From: Fragilaria crotonensis
Lineage: Eukaryota > Bacillariophyta > Fragilariophyceae > Fragilariales > Fragilariaceae
Direction: 5' to 3'
DNA: 64,000 nucleotides
NCBI GenBank assembly: GCA_022925895.1
Contig: JAKSYS010000025.1
Location: 149,221-213,220, forward strand
The notes under the pieces were generated by a model. That model worked only from the letters and a program-made list of their open reading frames with translations. It was not told where the DNA came from and searched no databases. Numbering within the stretch: position 1 is the stretch's first letter; each line of letters begins with the position of its first letter. Position numbers and translations under genes: made by a program. Shown piece by piece: positions 8,456 to 21,037 of this stretch.

Positions 8456-11400
8456 ATGTTTGCAGAAGAGCTCGCTGGTAATTCATCGAAAAAGCGCCAG
8501 GATGAGGCTAGAGCCCGTCGTAGGCAGTTGAAGCAGCAGCAGATACAACAAAAACAACCACAACTCCGTCCGCAACCTGCTGCGACTCTTCCTGATGTAG
8601 TCCTCACTTCCAACCTTGCGAATGATGCATCGCGCCCATTGGTGATTCCGCCTGTAGCCCCGACAGAGATTACTGCCAAAGATTCGGATCTGTCATCCAT
8701 AAAGAGTTCTGCCGTTCAGAATGCTTTGCAACAACGTCAATTGCGTCAGAAGTCACAATTGGAGATCAAGTCAATCGTACGAATTCAAGCGTTCTATCGC
8801 GCCCACAGGTCCAACGCTGCTCTCCTCGAGAGCCAGGCTCAACTTTTATCAATGCGTCTCAAGGATCTTATAGCATTGAACAATTTGGTGAAACAGAAGA
8901 CGAAAGATGAGTACGTACCGCCACCCGCGACTGCCTCGCTCTTGGTCCTTCAGCTTCTGTTCCTGAACAGGACATTGCCCTACAAGCGACCACAATCATT
9001 AGTAATTCGCAGTCACGAAGATCTGTCACGGATTCAGCAAGTGCTTCAGTATGTTGTTTTGCCAGGTGTCCGGGGGGCTGATGCCAATCTTGATCCTATA
9101 CTGCCTTGGCCTCCAGGACGATTACTGGAAGTAATGAGGTTGGCCTTGGTGGCTTCTGTGCGTCCTGGTGTGACAGAATCAACACTTGCTGTCATCGACA
9201 CCTTCTTACGAACACTTATTGGAACCGAGAAGGATACGGCTCGACAATCTGTTGTCGAAGAAGCTCGACATCACCTATTCCCGGTCACCCCTCTGCAATA
9301 TGCAGCGCAAGGGCAAGGGGACTGTGATGCGAACAAGAACAGCCGAACAAAGCCTTACCCTCATGAACGAGTAGGCTCGACTCTGGATCTACTGTTGATT
9401 CTTCGCCATCACCTGCTCTTCTCGAAGGGAGACCCCATTCCCGAGAACGCAACGCTGCGAGAGAAGTGTTTCACAGCTGAAGAGAAGCGCCAGACGGACG
9501 TTCTGTTTCTTCTTGCCTTAGATGGAATCATGTCGGCGCGCTTCGAACCATTCAGACTTCGCAGTCGCTTTCTTATGGAGATCTTGACAACGCCTCTGCT
9601 CACATGGAGGACCAGTATCAAATCAACGACAAAACTCCTTTCAGGGTCTCCGAAACCCATTTTCTTGACAATCTTGACATCTGTAACAACACAGCACGCA
9701 GCAACATTATCTGCCGGAAAAATCGGAACACTCCTTCCTTCCGTTGATGTTCCATTAACAGCATGTCCAGCAACGGCGTCCCAATGTTTGCTTGCAAATT
9801 TGGTGCAAGTGGGACGCGCATGTCCTCTTATAAACGGTTCTGCGAGAACAGATTACCACCAGGCAGCCCTCTTTTTCAACTTTCTTTCCATGCTGCTCGA
9901 TATAGTACCCCTTGGAACGCTCTCACGGGCACGTGAATCTGCAGTCGAGTGGATGTCAGATGGCAAGTCGCACCTAACAGCAGTGGTTCTGTCGCCAGTG
10001 ATCCTTGAACAATGCAAATATCTTCTGCATGATTCCTTTGTCCGCGATCTCTTCACATTCGCAATTGACGATGATGCCATGGGCACAGAAAGGACGTTGA
10101 GTGAAAAAACTGAAAAAGATTTGAAACTGGAGAAGGATCTTTTTGGTACAACTACCGCGAGTTCCTTGGCAGCAAAGGAAGCTCGGATTGATCGTTCGAA
10201 AGGATTCTGGAATTCATCGAAGTGGGCCAAAAACATCAAGAAAAGCGTGTCGAAGATTTTAGCCGGGGACGACGCGGAAAGGGAATCAAAGTCTTCTGGC
10301 CAAAAAGGATTAGGAGTGCTCGTCAACACTTCCGCCACTTCGCGGAAGCTGGCTGCTGGACCAATAGAGACCAGCTCAAATTCCGCAAACGTCAGAATTC
10401 CGTCAGATCCCCCCTCGAAACTGCTTCCATTCGATCCTGTGATGTACTTCGCGCTTTGCAGAGCGTATAGTATTGTTCTTGCTCGGTGGGGCGGCGGAGG
10501 GCGAGATGATATCGTGGGACGTCGCGTTACAGAAGAAGCGCTTCAATATAAGGAATCCAAGGACAAGCAGCATGTTGCGACATTAACAGCTGATCCATGC
10601 ACTCTTGCTCTGCTGAACGTGCTGAGCTTCTCCACTCCGATTGTGAAAACTGCTTGGTCTCAAATTCAATCGCAACCTGGTGTAGTGAACGGGATTTATA
10701 GAATTATTGACCCGAACAAAGGGTGCGTTTGGCATCAATGACCTTTGCTTTTATCGACCATGGCTGTTTCTCTAACTCGTCTTCCTCGTTGTTTCCAACT
10801 TCAGGCCAACGCCTTTGCGATTACTTAACGCGAGAATGGATTGGGGAGCAGGTTCTGCTGACGATGACGGTGCAGTGCAGCTGCTAATGTTCCTTTACAC
10901 TCTTACCCACACACTGATTATCACCGACGATGTCGAGATACACGACATGGACAAACCTATTCCTTTGCACCAGCTTCGAAGGTGCATTCAAGTTTTGAAG
11001 TCGCTCCTCTATCGTGCCTGTTGTAGTGACCGGAAAAATCCTCTCGACACTGATGCCACCACAAGCTATTTTGGATTGTCGCTCATTGCAGTGTCAACGA
11101 AGACAATGCGAGATTTGTATGATAGGTCGAGTCGAAGGCCCCTTTGCCTACCGAAGCTCTGGATTGTCGAAGACTTGATGGAAAAGGAGATAAATCGCTC
11201 CAAGACCCACGATGACTATGTGACGCTGCTGTCTGAGCCAGTGCTTCGAATTTGTCCGTTCTTAGTGTCGTTCAAGCGTCGGCTCAAGCTGTTTGAACGC
11301 ATTGTCACCACAAATAAAATCGAAATTCAAGGGCAACATAATTCTAACCCCTTCTCAATGGAATCTGGTTTCAAACCAGGGATTCCAGTACGTATCATGC

Positions 11401-12613
11401 GTGGGAGAGTTCTCGAGGACGGCCTTGCTACGATGAACAAACTTGGAAAAGGTATGAGGAAACGAATTATCGTTCACTACATGAATGAGGCCGGTGCTCA
11501 AGAGGCTGGAGTTGATGTTGGCGGACTGTTCAAGGAGTTCTGGACCGACCTCAGCGCGATTGCCTTTGACCCGAATTATGCTCTGTTTCGAGTGACTGAG
11601 GGGGCTGGGAACTGTATGTACCCCAATCCAGCGTCGGGTGCCGCTCATGGTGCGGATCACATCGTCCTCTTTGAATTCCTTGGGAGAATTCTCGGTAAAG
11701 GTAAGGTTTTTCCCCACTTCGGCATTCATGGCAAAGACACTAGACTACCCTAACGTTGCCCTGTCAGCTCTTTATGAGGGAATTACGATTCGCCCCCAGT
11801 TTGCTCATTTCTTTCTGAGTTTCCTTCGTGGCGACTACAACTTCCTCCACATGTTACCTGACCTTAGTACAATGGACGCCCAGCTATATAACAATCTCAT
11901 GTTCCTCAAGAATTACGACGGCGACGCTGAGGACCTCTGCCTGACATTTACCATCGCAAACGATGACTTCGGTGGAAACACAGAGATTCCACTCATTCCG
12001 GATGGTGCCAATGTTGCTGTCACTAACATGAACAAGCAGCGTTACGTAGGTACGTGTTCTGGTCACGTTGTGTTTTGTCGTTTGTTCAGGTTCTGACTCC
12101 ATGCGCGCACCAGGGTTGGTGGCCAAGTATAGATTGTATGACAGACTCAAGGAGCAATCTCAGGCTTTCACGAGGGGGTTATGGGACGTTATTGAAAGAC
12201 CCTGGCTGCAACTCTTCAACGAGCCCGAGCTTCAAATACTGATAAGTGGTCCTTGCGATGGCGGCATTGACATCGATGACATGCGTGTCAACACAAGATA
12301 CGCTGGAGGATTCACAAGCATTGATCGAACTGTGAATCGCTTCTGGAATGTTATGGCATCATTTACTAGTCAGCAACAGGCGTCGTTGCTTAGATTCGTG
12401 ACCTCTTGCGAAAGGCCACCTCCCTTGGGTTTCGCAAGTATGAACCCACCTTTTACAATTCAACGAGTCGGGATTCTTCGAGATGGAGACAAGCTACCGA
12501 TGGCGTCGACTTGTTTCAACACTCTGAAGCTTCCAACGTATAGCTCCGAGAAGGTGATGAAGGAGCGACTCCTGTATTCCATCGAATCGGGAGCCGGGTT
12601 TGAGCTAACATAG
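8456..12613 (+). CDS. HECT E3 ubiquitin ligase with IQ motif, UBE3B/UBE3C-like (four exons)
   Basis: Exons are 8456-10722, 10805-11700, 11768-12049 and 12114-12613, with introns of 82, 67 and 64 bp (GTGCGT/CAG, GTAAGG/CAG, GTACGT/CAG); phases join correctly to 1314 residues. The start is the ATG at 8456 (MFAEELAGNSSKKRQDEAR), the usual opening of this class. A basic Q-rich helix is followed by one IQ motif (IVRIQAFYRAHR, about residue 105). The C-terminal HECT domain begins around GIPVRIMRGRVLEDGLATMN, contains VDVGGLFKEFW and the SGPCDGGIDIDDM segment, and ends with the catalytic Cys at 1282 in STCFNTLKLP. HECT ligases accept ubiquitin from an E2 on this Cys and pass it to substrates. The IQ plus HECT layout fits UBE3B/UBE3C; which one is not resolved. 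Confidence 0.93.
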
Positions 12614-12793
12614 TGGAAATGTAGGTATGAGGGGTGAGTAGCCCCCTCCTCCTGTGTGACCGTAACAGCGTAACGTTCTAAATCGCAATCTATGCTCCTT
12701 TACAGTTTGGTTGGCCTCTATAGATACAAGCAGTAACAACGTTTTGACTATAACATCATATCCAGTTGCATATGCAGAAGTAACCCAAGCAGA

Positions 12794-15700
12794 TCAATTC
12801 ACTCCGGCAATTCCACTTCCTTCCAGCACAATGCTCGTTGCCATCCCTATCGGCAGGTTGAGATCCTCCTCTGAGTCATACTGGCCTCCCCACGACATCA
12901 GCCCATCCACAAGACTTTGCATTGATGAGCTAAGAATGTTTTCTGCATCATTCTCGTCAGCTTCCGGGATTTCCTCAACCACAGTTCGCAACACAGGAGC
13001 AGCGTCAATGATAGGAACCGAATCCTCTTCTTCAATCACCGCCAAGGCCTTGCAAGTGCCTTCCGGAACCTTGGTCTCGTCATTAGGGAGGGCTGTGGAG
13101 AGAATATAATGATCAACAGCAGTTATGGTTGGAGTCGGCATAACGCTCTCCACATCGGCGCCAGACTCTGAGTAAATCTGGGCAATGGGTTCTTCATCAC
13201 GTGAAACGGAGGCTGAGAGAATGCCTTCACTAGCGTGCGCAGAATACATAGCTTCAGCTGACAAATCAAGAGATGGCTCTGGTGCAGACATTCGAGCCTC
13301 AGGAATTATGGCAGAACTAAGGTAGCCGTCTCGTAGGCAAGACCAAGCATCAACGGCTCGTCGTGTTGCCACATGCTGAGACTTAGCGTGAGCAAGGCAA
13401 GAGCGAAGTAGCTCTCGTTTTCGGTGCACATTCCAAGTCTTCACATCGTGTGCCAGTGCAAGAGCTGCACGTCGTTTGGCGGTGTTCGCCTCATGTTCTA
13501 CGACAGCGGCATGAATGGCGTGGCTCTGGGCGATCGAAGCTCTGGTCTGGGCTGCACGCGCTTCGTCTATGGACCCAAATTCCCCCTCACAAGCACTCTG
13601 CGCAGCAAAGGCCGCACACTCAGCTGCGGCCTTTGCGTTCGCTGCTGTTCGGGCAGCGCGAACGGTGGAACGAACGTCCTCGGCAGCCGTCACAGCCGAA
13701 GAAGCAAGGGACGCCTGCCATGAGATGTCTTCAAAAAAAGTTAGTAGACAGACGATGACGGACGACGCCAGTCTTGAACAAACTTACCGTCAACAACCTC
13801 TAAGTCACTCTCCTCGGCCATATCTTTGCTCTGTTCCAACCCGCTGACACCTTTTAATAAGGCTCGCTGTGATATGAAGCGACCACGAAGTCCCTCCCAG
13901 GAGTCGAAGCCCCGAACGAGCTCTAAATGGAATGCCAGCCTATCCGATCTCGCTTCTCCAATTCCTCCACTTGCTGATAAACATCTATGCAATGTGTTGT
14001 CCACGGACCCAATCACCTCTCGAAGTTTGTCAATGTTTTCGTCCACGGGGAAATCTCCCAGGAATGCCGATTCAACTTCGCACTGTTCTCCAAGGTTTAG
14101 GCGATCAATATCAATGCCGTAGTGAAATCGCTCCTCCCGTGGAGCGAAGTGTCCTTCATTGGTGCCGATAATGAACATGCCATTGTTGATTTGTGGAGAG
14201 CTTCCTGCACACAGAATGCGGCGTTCAGGCGCTGGAATGGGCAATGGCAACAGGTCATACCCATCAACATCAGACCCAGACTCAACTTCGACCACCCCAT
14301 GCTCAAAACTCTCAGCCCCTCAGCAACACTACCATCTCCTTCAACAAAGGGGCTCTCCTGTGCGACTCCATCCTCGTCCGCCCATCCTGAGTTACGAGCT
14401 GATTGGTTGAAGCTTGGAAGAGAAGCATGCTGAAGTCGAGCACTTGCAGAGGGTAGACCTGTTGTTTCGAGTAGGCCATGAACTTGCAATGCCATGGCAG
14501 CTTGTGCCGCTGTTCTGACCCAAGTGAGATTGGGAGTTTGCTTTGAGGTCGCATTTGCGCCCCCACTCGTTGACCTCCAGTCGTCCATATGAGGAGACTG
14601 CGATGCGACCTTTTGTTTCACGTTGGCGTGGTTCTCAAGAAATAACTTGGCTGCCTCCAACCCTGACTGACTCGCTTGCAGGATGGTATTCAGGGGGAAG
14701 GAAGTCGAAAGCGCGGGATGTTCCAAGAGGTAGTTGAGGTAGCGCTCCAAATGTCGCGCCTTTCCGCTCCGTGAATTGGGATTGTAGTATTTATCCGATA
14801 TCGCTACACTTTGTGTCGCAGCTTTCCTTGCTGCAGTCGATTGTGGATTGTCGGGCTTCTTGTCTCGTCCAAAGGATGGCTTGTATCCACCCCAAATCGA
14901 CTTGGCAACGTTGGTGATCATTCCGACTCCAGCTGCTGCTGCTTTCACGGCTGCGCCCGTGCCGTCAATAGCACTCTGCAATGTCTTGTCTTCCGCCAAA
15001 TGTGTCGCCAATGAATTTGGGGCCGAGGGTGGAAATGGTGGAAGGATCCGACCACAAAGTGTCCCACCGATGCCTCGATGCGATTTGAATGTGTCATTCA
15101 ACCACTTCATGTCCGCAAAGGAGCGACGCACAATCACCTCCTCTCCCAAGATGCCTTTGGTCGAATATGTGAGGGCGAACTCCACGCCAGCAGTCGTTGT
15201 CATATTTTTGGAAGTCTTAGGCTTGGAACCAAACAAGGCCAGCTTAACGGTTCCATGAGACCTTGGGAGCATCGATCGCTTCCGTAAGGCGTCATGAGCC
15301 GCGATGAGACTGTGATCAAGATCTAACTCCGGTAGCGGAAGCGGTACCTTGCCCTTCTTCTCGTGTTCTGCAAGTCGAAGCGGTGTCAACTTGATAGGAG
15401 GAGCTGGAGGCGGGACATCCACCACTACAACCTCACTACCACGAGGAGAGTTCCGGTGTCGCATAGTCTGTTGCAAGTGACGTGCTGAGAATCGCCGTTT
15501 TGCTTCCAAATACTGGGCCAGAGCCACAAATCGACAAAAGACCAGCCAGCCCTCGACTCCAAGCTCTACCTTGTTGAGGTTTGATCTCGGGGACGTATCT
15601 TGCTTGCTACACTGGGCGACCGCAAGCCACACTTCATCAAAGGTAGGACTACGATCCGTTCGAGGGTCTGAATCATGGTCAAGCTTTCGAAGGTCTTCGT

Positions 15701-16139
15701 CTCGACGCCAGAACACAGGACATCGTAGGGTAACAAAGTCTTTCATCGCAGCCCTTCCCACTGATCCACGACTCTCTGTATCGAGAATGGCAAATAGATG
15801 CGACATAAAGTCATAATCCTGGCGACTGAACCAGAGTTCATGAGTCTCACCATTTTCCAGTAGAATCTCAATCATGTATTGATGGAAAGCAACAACAGAC
15901 GTATTCGAAGGCGAGGCCGTGTCGATTCGACAAAGGGAACCACGATGGGGAACCTGAGGGTAGCCACTTGTCTTTTCAGATTTTTGACGCGTCAAGGTGT
16001 TCTTGATTCGGCCTTGACGCTCTTGCTGCGTTGATAGAATGACGTCGTATGATCCCAGTTCGTTTTCTGTCACGGAATCGGCCGACAGGGGTAGAGACCC
16101 CCCTTGGTAGTTACCCACAAAGTCCCATTCGGTCGACAT
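12794..16139 (-). pseudogene. PX-domain sorting nexin with one apparent frameshift
   Basis: From ATG 16139 (MSTEWDFVGNY) the main frame runs ~610 residues, with an EF-hand/EH-like region early (FAILDTESRGSVG, about 115-128) and a PX domain (VEFALTYSTKG...RRSFADMKWLNDTF...RILPPFPP, about 320-380, then LERYLNYLLEHP near 475). At the GGGG run (14316-14319 on the plus strand) coding sense slips back one frame, equal to one missing G, continuing as EHGVVEVESGSDVDGYDLLPLP. A 59-bp intron (13787-13729) then joins to 13728-12794, an Ala-rich coiled coil followed by ALALAHDVKTWNVHRKREL, typical of the C-terminal helical (BAR-like) region of sorting nexins. Such proteins bind phosphoinositides and shape endosomal membranes. 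A read error at the G run is the simplest reading. Confidence 0.78.
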
Positions 16140-17159
16140 TATTCTCTTCGGGTTCGAAACGCGGTGTGATTAAATTCGACTTCACTAAGATCGGAAAGAG
16201 TTTGTGCGATAGACGGGACCCGTGATTGATTCAAGTTTCTGCGAGTACTCACGTCTCCAGTCTCCAGTAGGCTACAGAAGTTCCAACTGTTCCTGCAACG
16301 TGTGAAGTATTATGTGTATTCAAAAGAAACCCAGTCAGCGAAGAAGGGCTCACAGGGGATGAAGGCCTCAAGCAGTGAGGATATATATGTACACAGCTTC
16401 TTGCGACCAAGCGACGCTTGTAGCATGAATAACAACGTTCTGGAGAAGACGACAATCAGAACAAAACGATTGCTTCCCACGGATTCTTGTATATTGTTGT
16501 ACTGAACAACAATTTTTTGTGTGTGACACCACACTGAAATTTTCTTTCCATTTTCGAACTCTTGGGACGGGGTTCTCTTCATGCGTCACGCCTTTCCCCT
16601 TCGGAACGACGTTTCAGAATTCTCTCCCGGCGAGATCCAACACATTCAAATCGCAACCAAGTTTTACATTGTATACGTTAATAACCGGGTTCCGGTGGCT
16701 TCCCGCGGTACTCAGTACCTGTCCACATAGTACGGTGCGGCTGTACTACGTACTACGCTCGGAATGGGAGGACTGGCGTTGACGCGTAGACTCCGAGTCA
16801 ACGGAGTGTACGCTACCGCTACTTGTATGTCATACCGACTATGCAGGTCGTATTGCTCCAGAAGTCTTGCGCACGTTCAAGCAACGTTCATCACGGGCTG
16901 CCAACTCACGAGTCTACCTACTACCTACTAATAAATACTTGAGTTGTAGTGTTTTGTGAATGATAGAGATGGTACATAATGGAGTAGCAGGCAACGGAAA
17001 CCATATATATGTTAAGACTTCTGATGACTGTGAGAGATGTGTGCGTACGTTTGTTGAAACTAAGTTACTAACAAAGATGGATCAAATCTGATCAAATGCA
17101 TCCTTCAGATGTGATGTTGATCCCTCGCGTGAAAAGACAGTCAGAGTGGTCAAATTGGG
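16140..17159. other. Intergenic, no gene recognised
   Basis: About 1 kb with stops in all frames at normal density. GTAC words cluster at about 16708-16812. Near 17080-17170 words of the GATCAAATCTGATCA/TCACATCTGGTCAC type recur, forming a loose repeat of GATCAAAT/CATCTGNTCA. No RNA gene was found. Confidence 0.4.
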
Positions 17160-17994
17160 TCACATCTGGTCACAGGCAGCCTTTTTGATAACTGTCAGAA
17201 GTTCATTCGGAAAAGACTGCGCCTGCATCATTGTTGTTTCGAGGTAGGCCATTGCGGTTGCTTGCCTCGCCTTCTCAGAATTCCGACGACTTCTCTGCCA
17301 AAACCTAAAACTATTGATTCCTTTCGGTTTTGACGAGAATCGTAATGCTAGAGTTGGTTGCGAGATCCACTCAATGTCAGCTTTGAATGCAAGATTCATC
17401 CAAATTGTTTGAACGAACTGGGTGTAGGCTTCTATTCCTGTAGGCTTCAGTAACAGCAGAGACAAATTCAACGACGCGCCATGCAGTGAAAACGTTGTGA
17501 AGAGCTAAGAAGCCACGCAATCCAATTACATCAGGGTAGAGAAGGACTAATATCATACTACTAGATTCGATTACAAAGCATCACTCATGCTCAGGCCAGG
17601 TGTTTGAAGTAAAGGAGTCGACTGGATCGAGAGTTGCAGATGAAGTGCGGCATCAGAATCACCTTGCTCCATTTGTTGGGAGACTATCCTGACAACAAAC
17701 TTCCACTCCAAGATTGAAGTAACGGTCTGGACTTCATACAGCCCCAGCCGAAGATCCACGCACGATTTTAAAGAAGTGGAATTGTCCACTGTTTCCTTGC
17801 CAAGGACAACATTTTCGATTTCAATGCGAATATCCTGGATCTTGAATGTCGTGGTTGTACAAGAGTACCATAATCACGACGGAAAGGATCACAAGCACAA
17901 GGAGAGCAGTCCAATAGTATTCGGGATCATCCGTTCGAATGGGAGCAATCTCTGGTTCCTTCGCTAGTGGCACAGATCGGTTGTCGAACTCCAT
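17160..17994 (-). pseudogene. Unrecognised single-pass membrane protein in broken frames
   Basis: An ATG at 17994 starts MEFDNRSVPLAKEPEIAPIR, then a hydrophobic segment WTALLVLVILSVVIMVLLY (about residues 35-55), and stops soon after. One frame over (a +1 shift, around 17838) coding sense resumes as KIQDIRIEIENVVLGKETVD and runs through DLRLGLYEVQTVTSILEWKF to a stop at 17571. After a stop-rich gap of about 60 bases the same frame is open again to 17160 (LHGASLNLSLLLLKPTGIEA ... VIKKAACDQM). The N-terminal membrane anchor followed by beta-like segments recalls LEA-2-type proteins, but this is only a resemblance. A short intron, a frameshift, or both could explain the breaks; no arrangement was fully satisfactory. 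Confidence 0.4.
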
Positions 17995-18575
17995 TTTGTA
18001 TCGGTCTTGGAGACCCTATTGAAAGCGCTAATCTGTGATTACGCCAAATTGTTCGAACAACAGCCTCCTACAATCGGGTGTTTGTCAACTGAGTATATTG
18101 GTAGTATGGTGCAAGGCAGTGTATTCGCCTTGATGGACAATGATAATTGACAACGGCGATCGAATCCTAAGAGTGAGAAACAAAGCATTGCATGATGTGC
18201 AACCTCGAAAACGGCTCAAACGCCGGGCACCGGGCAGTGTCTCTATCGTAGGAAGTTCCGTTGGGCATATAGGAATACCTAGAAATCTAGTTCTCGAGTA
18301 CAGATATTCCAGTACTCGAGTCCTCCGTTTTTAATTCAGTAATGTAGTCATGTATAGATACATAGAAGTACTCCGAGTAGCCGGTACAACCTGGTACCTG
18401 GTACCACAAACGCAACTTAACGCACATCATTCGACAAAATGTGTATGGGCTGATCGTAAATTGTCAATTGTGATGCCTGTGATCCTGTCCCACTGTGATC
18501 ATTCGCATTCATACAGTTGGTTAACGATTTGATGAGGGGTCCGGAATCAGCAGCAGCGCGTTAACGTAAACTACC
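17995..18575. other. Divergent intergenic region
   Basis: About 580 bases between the unrecognised minus-strand gene and seipin. GTAC-type words (GAGTACAGATATTCCAGTACTCGAG and CCTGGTACCTGGTACC) lie at about 18295-18402. The seipin promoter should be within the last 200 bases; no specific element was identified. Confidence 0.4.
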
Positions 18576-19824
18576 ATGGAGAACGTGAGTTCTGTGAATA
18601 GTGAGACTATCCGACGGCTCGCCTTGCAGGTGGCGACCTCAGCACTTAATCGAGTGCAACACCAATACCAGGATTTCGCTGACTATCCTTACCACCAAAG
18701 GCTTCACAATGCTCAGGAGAATTTCATTGGGGTCTTTCCGGTTCTCAAAAGAATCGTTTATTATCTCTTCCTTGGAACCATTCTTGCGATGACATCAATG
18801 GCGACCTACGGTTTGTTTTATCTCGCCGCAATGCCTGCTCACGCAGCGACCGAGCAATTAAATTTTGATTACTCCTGCCGGGACGTTTCGAGTAGGACCC
18901 TTCACGTTTGTTCAAACAACACCGACGGCGACTGCCCGTTTTCATGCTCGCCGACCGCTACTCTTGACATTTTTGCGAAACACACAGGATGGGAGGCGTT
19001 TCATCCCGAGGTGGTTCCGGAAGCGAGGGCAAGAAATCGAATTCTTAAACCGCGTACGCATTATTTCTTGGAAGTGGCCTTGCAGCTGCCGGAGACCACC
19101 ACGAATCAGATGATTGGAATGTTTGCGATCGAGGTCGAGCTTCACGACCAGAATCACACGCTACTCGCAAGATCGCTTCGGTCATCACGACTACCTCACG
19201 AAAGCGGCTGGATTGCAGTCGTTAGGAAAACAATTTGCTTGGTCCCATTGCTGATTGGTGCCATGGCAGAAAGTAGAACAGTCGTCATCCCGGCATTCCG
19301 GCACTTTGTTGAGAGTACAAATCTTCCGCTGGTACGTACGAAGCGCATTCTCAACATTTCCGTTTCCCGGCAATTGAACCGTACTGTTTCCATTTTCGCA
19401 GCAACATCTTGTCGTGAGATTAGTGTCGCAAGGATCGTCGTGGCAGGGTGATCGACCGGTGGAGATTGTCGCTGGAGAATTGAGAATAGGAAAGGAGTTG
19501 AACAAGTTCCAGAATACACTCAAAGAGTGGTTCTGGACATGTTTCATCGTTGGCACTCTAATCATATTCATGGTGCAATCGCTTTTCGTGTTCGTGGTAC
19601 ACCTTTCGTGGAACTATTGGAGAGAAATCTTGCAGCGTCATCGTCAGGAGAACGTCGACCTTGGGGACGCACCATATTTCTTCGACGCCACGCCTCCGCA
19701 GTCAGCTGGCGTACCCCTTGAAGAGGACGACGATGACCAGTGGGAAGCCATGCCCCAAGACGACCAGGAGGCTGCGCCGTCCACTCTTGAAGAGCCAGAT
19801 TTGAGACAGGAACAGCCTGCGTAG
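18576..19824 (+). CDS. Seipin, lipid-droplet biogenesis protein (two exons)
   Basis: Exon 1 is 18576-19331 and exon 2 is 19402-19824, separated by a 70-bp intron (GTACGT...TCGCAG) at phase 0, for 392 residues. The first transmembrane helix is at about 58-85 (VYYLFLGTILAMTSMATYGL). The lumenal domain follows, with HYFLEVALQLPETTTNQMIG, MFAIEVEL and RSSRLPHESGWIAVVRK, which is the diagnostic core of the adipose-regulatory/seipin family, then VPLLIGAMAE. Exon 2 completes the lumenal domain and carries the second helix at about 297-318 (CFIVGTLIIFMVQSLFVFVV). The C-terminal tail is acidic. Seipin sits in the ER at droplet contact sites and controls triacylglycerol droplet formation. Without splicing the second helix is lost, which supports the intron. 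Confidence 0.92.
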
Positions 19825-19930
19825 ACTCTGGACGTAACCCGTTGTAACGACAAGACCGCGTTACTTGTATGTAGATTTGGAATAGCGCGATTGATAATTC
19901 TATAACGTTTATTGGCGAACTAGGGCACCT

Positions 19931-21037
19931 CTAGTCTTTTTGTACAACGGTCGCAGGCGACTCCGACATTAAGTGGAGGTTTCTTTCCTTGACTTGAATA
20001 AGAGCAGCACGCAACTCCTCTCTTGCCTCTAGCATTTCAATAGCCTCGTCGATGTGAACAATCTTTCGGAATCGCCCACATTCGGGCCAGCTGTCTTTGA
20101 TTTCCGATACGTACAGCGGAAACATCGTCAGCTTCACTAACGAATAAGAACTTGAATCTGACGCGTTTGATGACGTTTCATCACACCGTATGTTGGGTTT
20201 TGCTTCACGTATTCTGTTCACCACCGCGTCCGAAAGAATTTGAGTGTCTTGGATGGCTTCCACCGAATGGGTTGCAGTGCTATGAAGAGGATCCTTTGCT
20301 TCTTCAGGTGCGACATCTTCGAAAGTGTTACACTTGCGGAGCAACTCTGCCATTTCACTACGACGTTTCTTGGATTTTCTAGTCTCGTACTGAACAGGAG
20401 CCAATGCCGGACCCAGCGTTCCTAACACACCAGCTTCTTCATATGCTTCTCGGATCGCACTTTCCTGCATTGTTTCATCTTGCTCCCAACCACCCTTTGG
20501 GAGAATCCATTCTGGTTTTCGGCTCGCGGACACAAACAGAATCCTACCTCCAGTCAAGATTGGTACACAACCAGTAACCAAACGAACTCTTTGATGTGTA
20601 TCAGCTTCCGTCGTCCACCTCTGAGATTCTCGGCCCTGACGTGATTCCGTTCTAAGTAGCATCGATTTGTTGATCTTTCGCTGTTTATCAGCAGGGGTTG
20701 CCGACAATTCTCCACCGTTCTCCGTGGAACAAGCGGACGAGGCCGATGACACAGGAAACGCTACTGGCGCCGACTCCTCTTCGTCAAACACCGGGGTAAT
20801 GGAAAAACCTGGCGCGAAAGCGTACTTGGAAAGCTCTTCCGTTGTTTTGCCCTCCTTCTTCAACGAAGGATCACACGTAGGCGGCGCTTTCTTGCGTCCA
20901 TAGTTTGTTGAGACTGGGCCATCATGATTCAAGAAAGAGGGTCGTGCGCTATTTGACACTGGGAAGTTCTCCGCGTGTGTGAATAAATCGGACGCACTTG
21001 CATCGCCAGCATGTCGATTGCTTTTCGTATCACTCAT
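19931..21037 (-). CDS. Nudix hydrolase, DIPP/APS1-like
   Basis: The preferred start is the ATG at 21037 (MSDTKSNRHAGDASA), giving 368 residues; an upstream in-frame ATG at 21142 adds 35 residues of doubtful quality. The first ~170 residues are polar, Ser-rich and probably disordered. The Nudix fold follows: RLVTGCVPILTGGRILFVSA, then WILPKGGWEQDE and the complete Nudix box G-x5-E-x7-REAYEEAGV. The flanking WILPKGGWE pattern is that of diphosphoinositol-polyphosphate/diadenosine-polyphosphate hydrolases. A polar insertion of about 70 residues separates the box from the last strand (FPLYVSEIKDSWPE). The enzyme probably cleaves pyrophosphates of inositol or dinucleotide substrates using Mg2+. 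It converges with seipin. Confidence 0.88.
   Translation of the reverse strand: MSDTKSNRHAGDASASDLFTHAENFPVSNSARPSFLNHDGPVSTNYGRKKAPPTCDPSLKKEGKTTEELSKYAFAPGFSITPVFDEEESAPVAFPVSSASSACSTENGGELSATPADKQRKINKSMLLRTESRQGRESQRWTTEADTHQRVRLVTGCVPILTGGRILFVSASRKPEWILPKGGWEQDETMQESAIREAYEEAGVLGTLGPALAPVQYETRKSKKRRSEMAELLRKCNTFEDVAPEEAKDPLHSTATHSVEAIQDTQILSDAVVNRIREAKPNIRCDETSSNASDSSSYSLVKLTMFPLYVSEIKDSWPECGRFRKIVHIDEAIEMLEAREELRAALIQVKERNLHLMSESPATVVQKD

Noticed and set aside
9853-10338. 161-residue frame antisense to the HECT gene
   Set aside because: It lies wholly inside a strongly supported exon and has no recognisable content.
14122-15287. Plus-strand frames inside the sorting nexin gene
   Set aside because: They are shadows of the minus-strand coding sequence.
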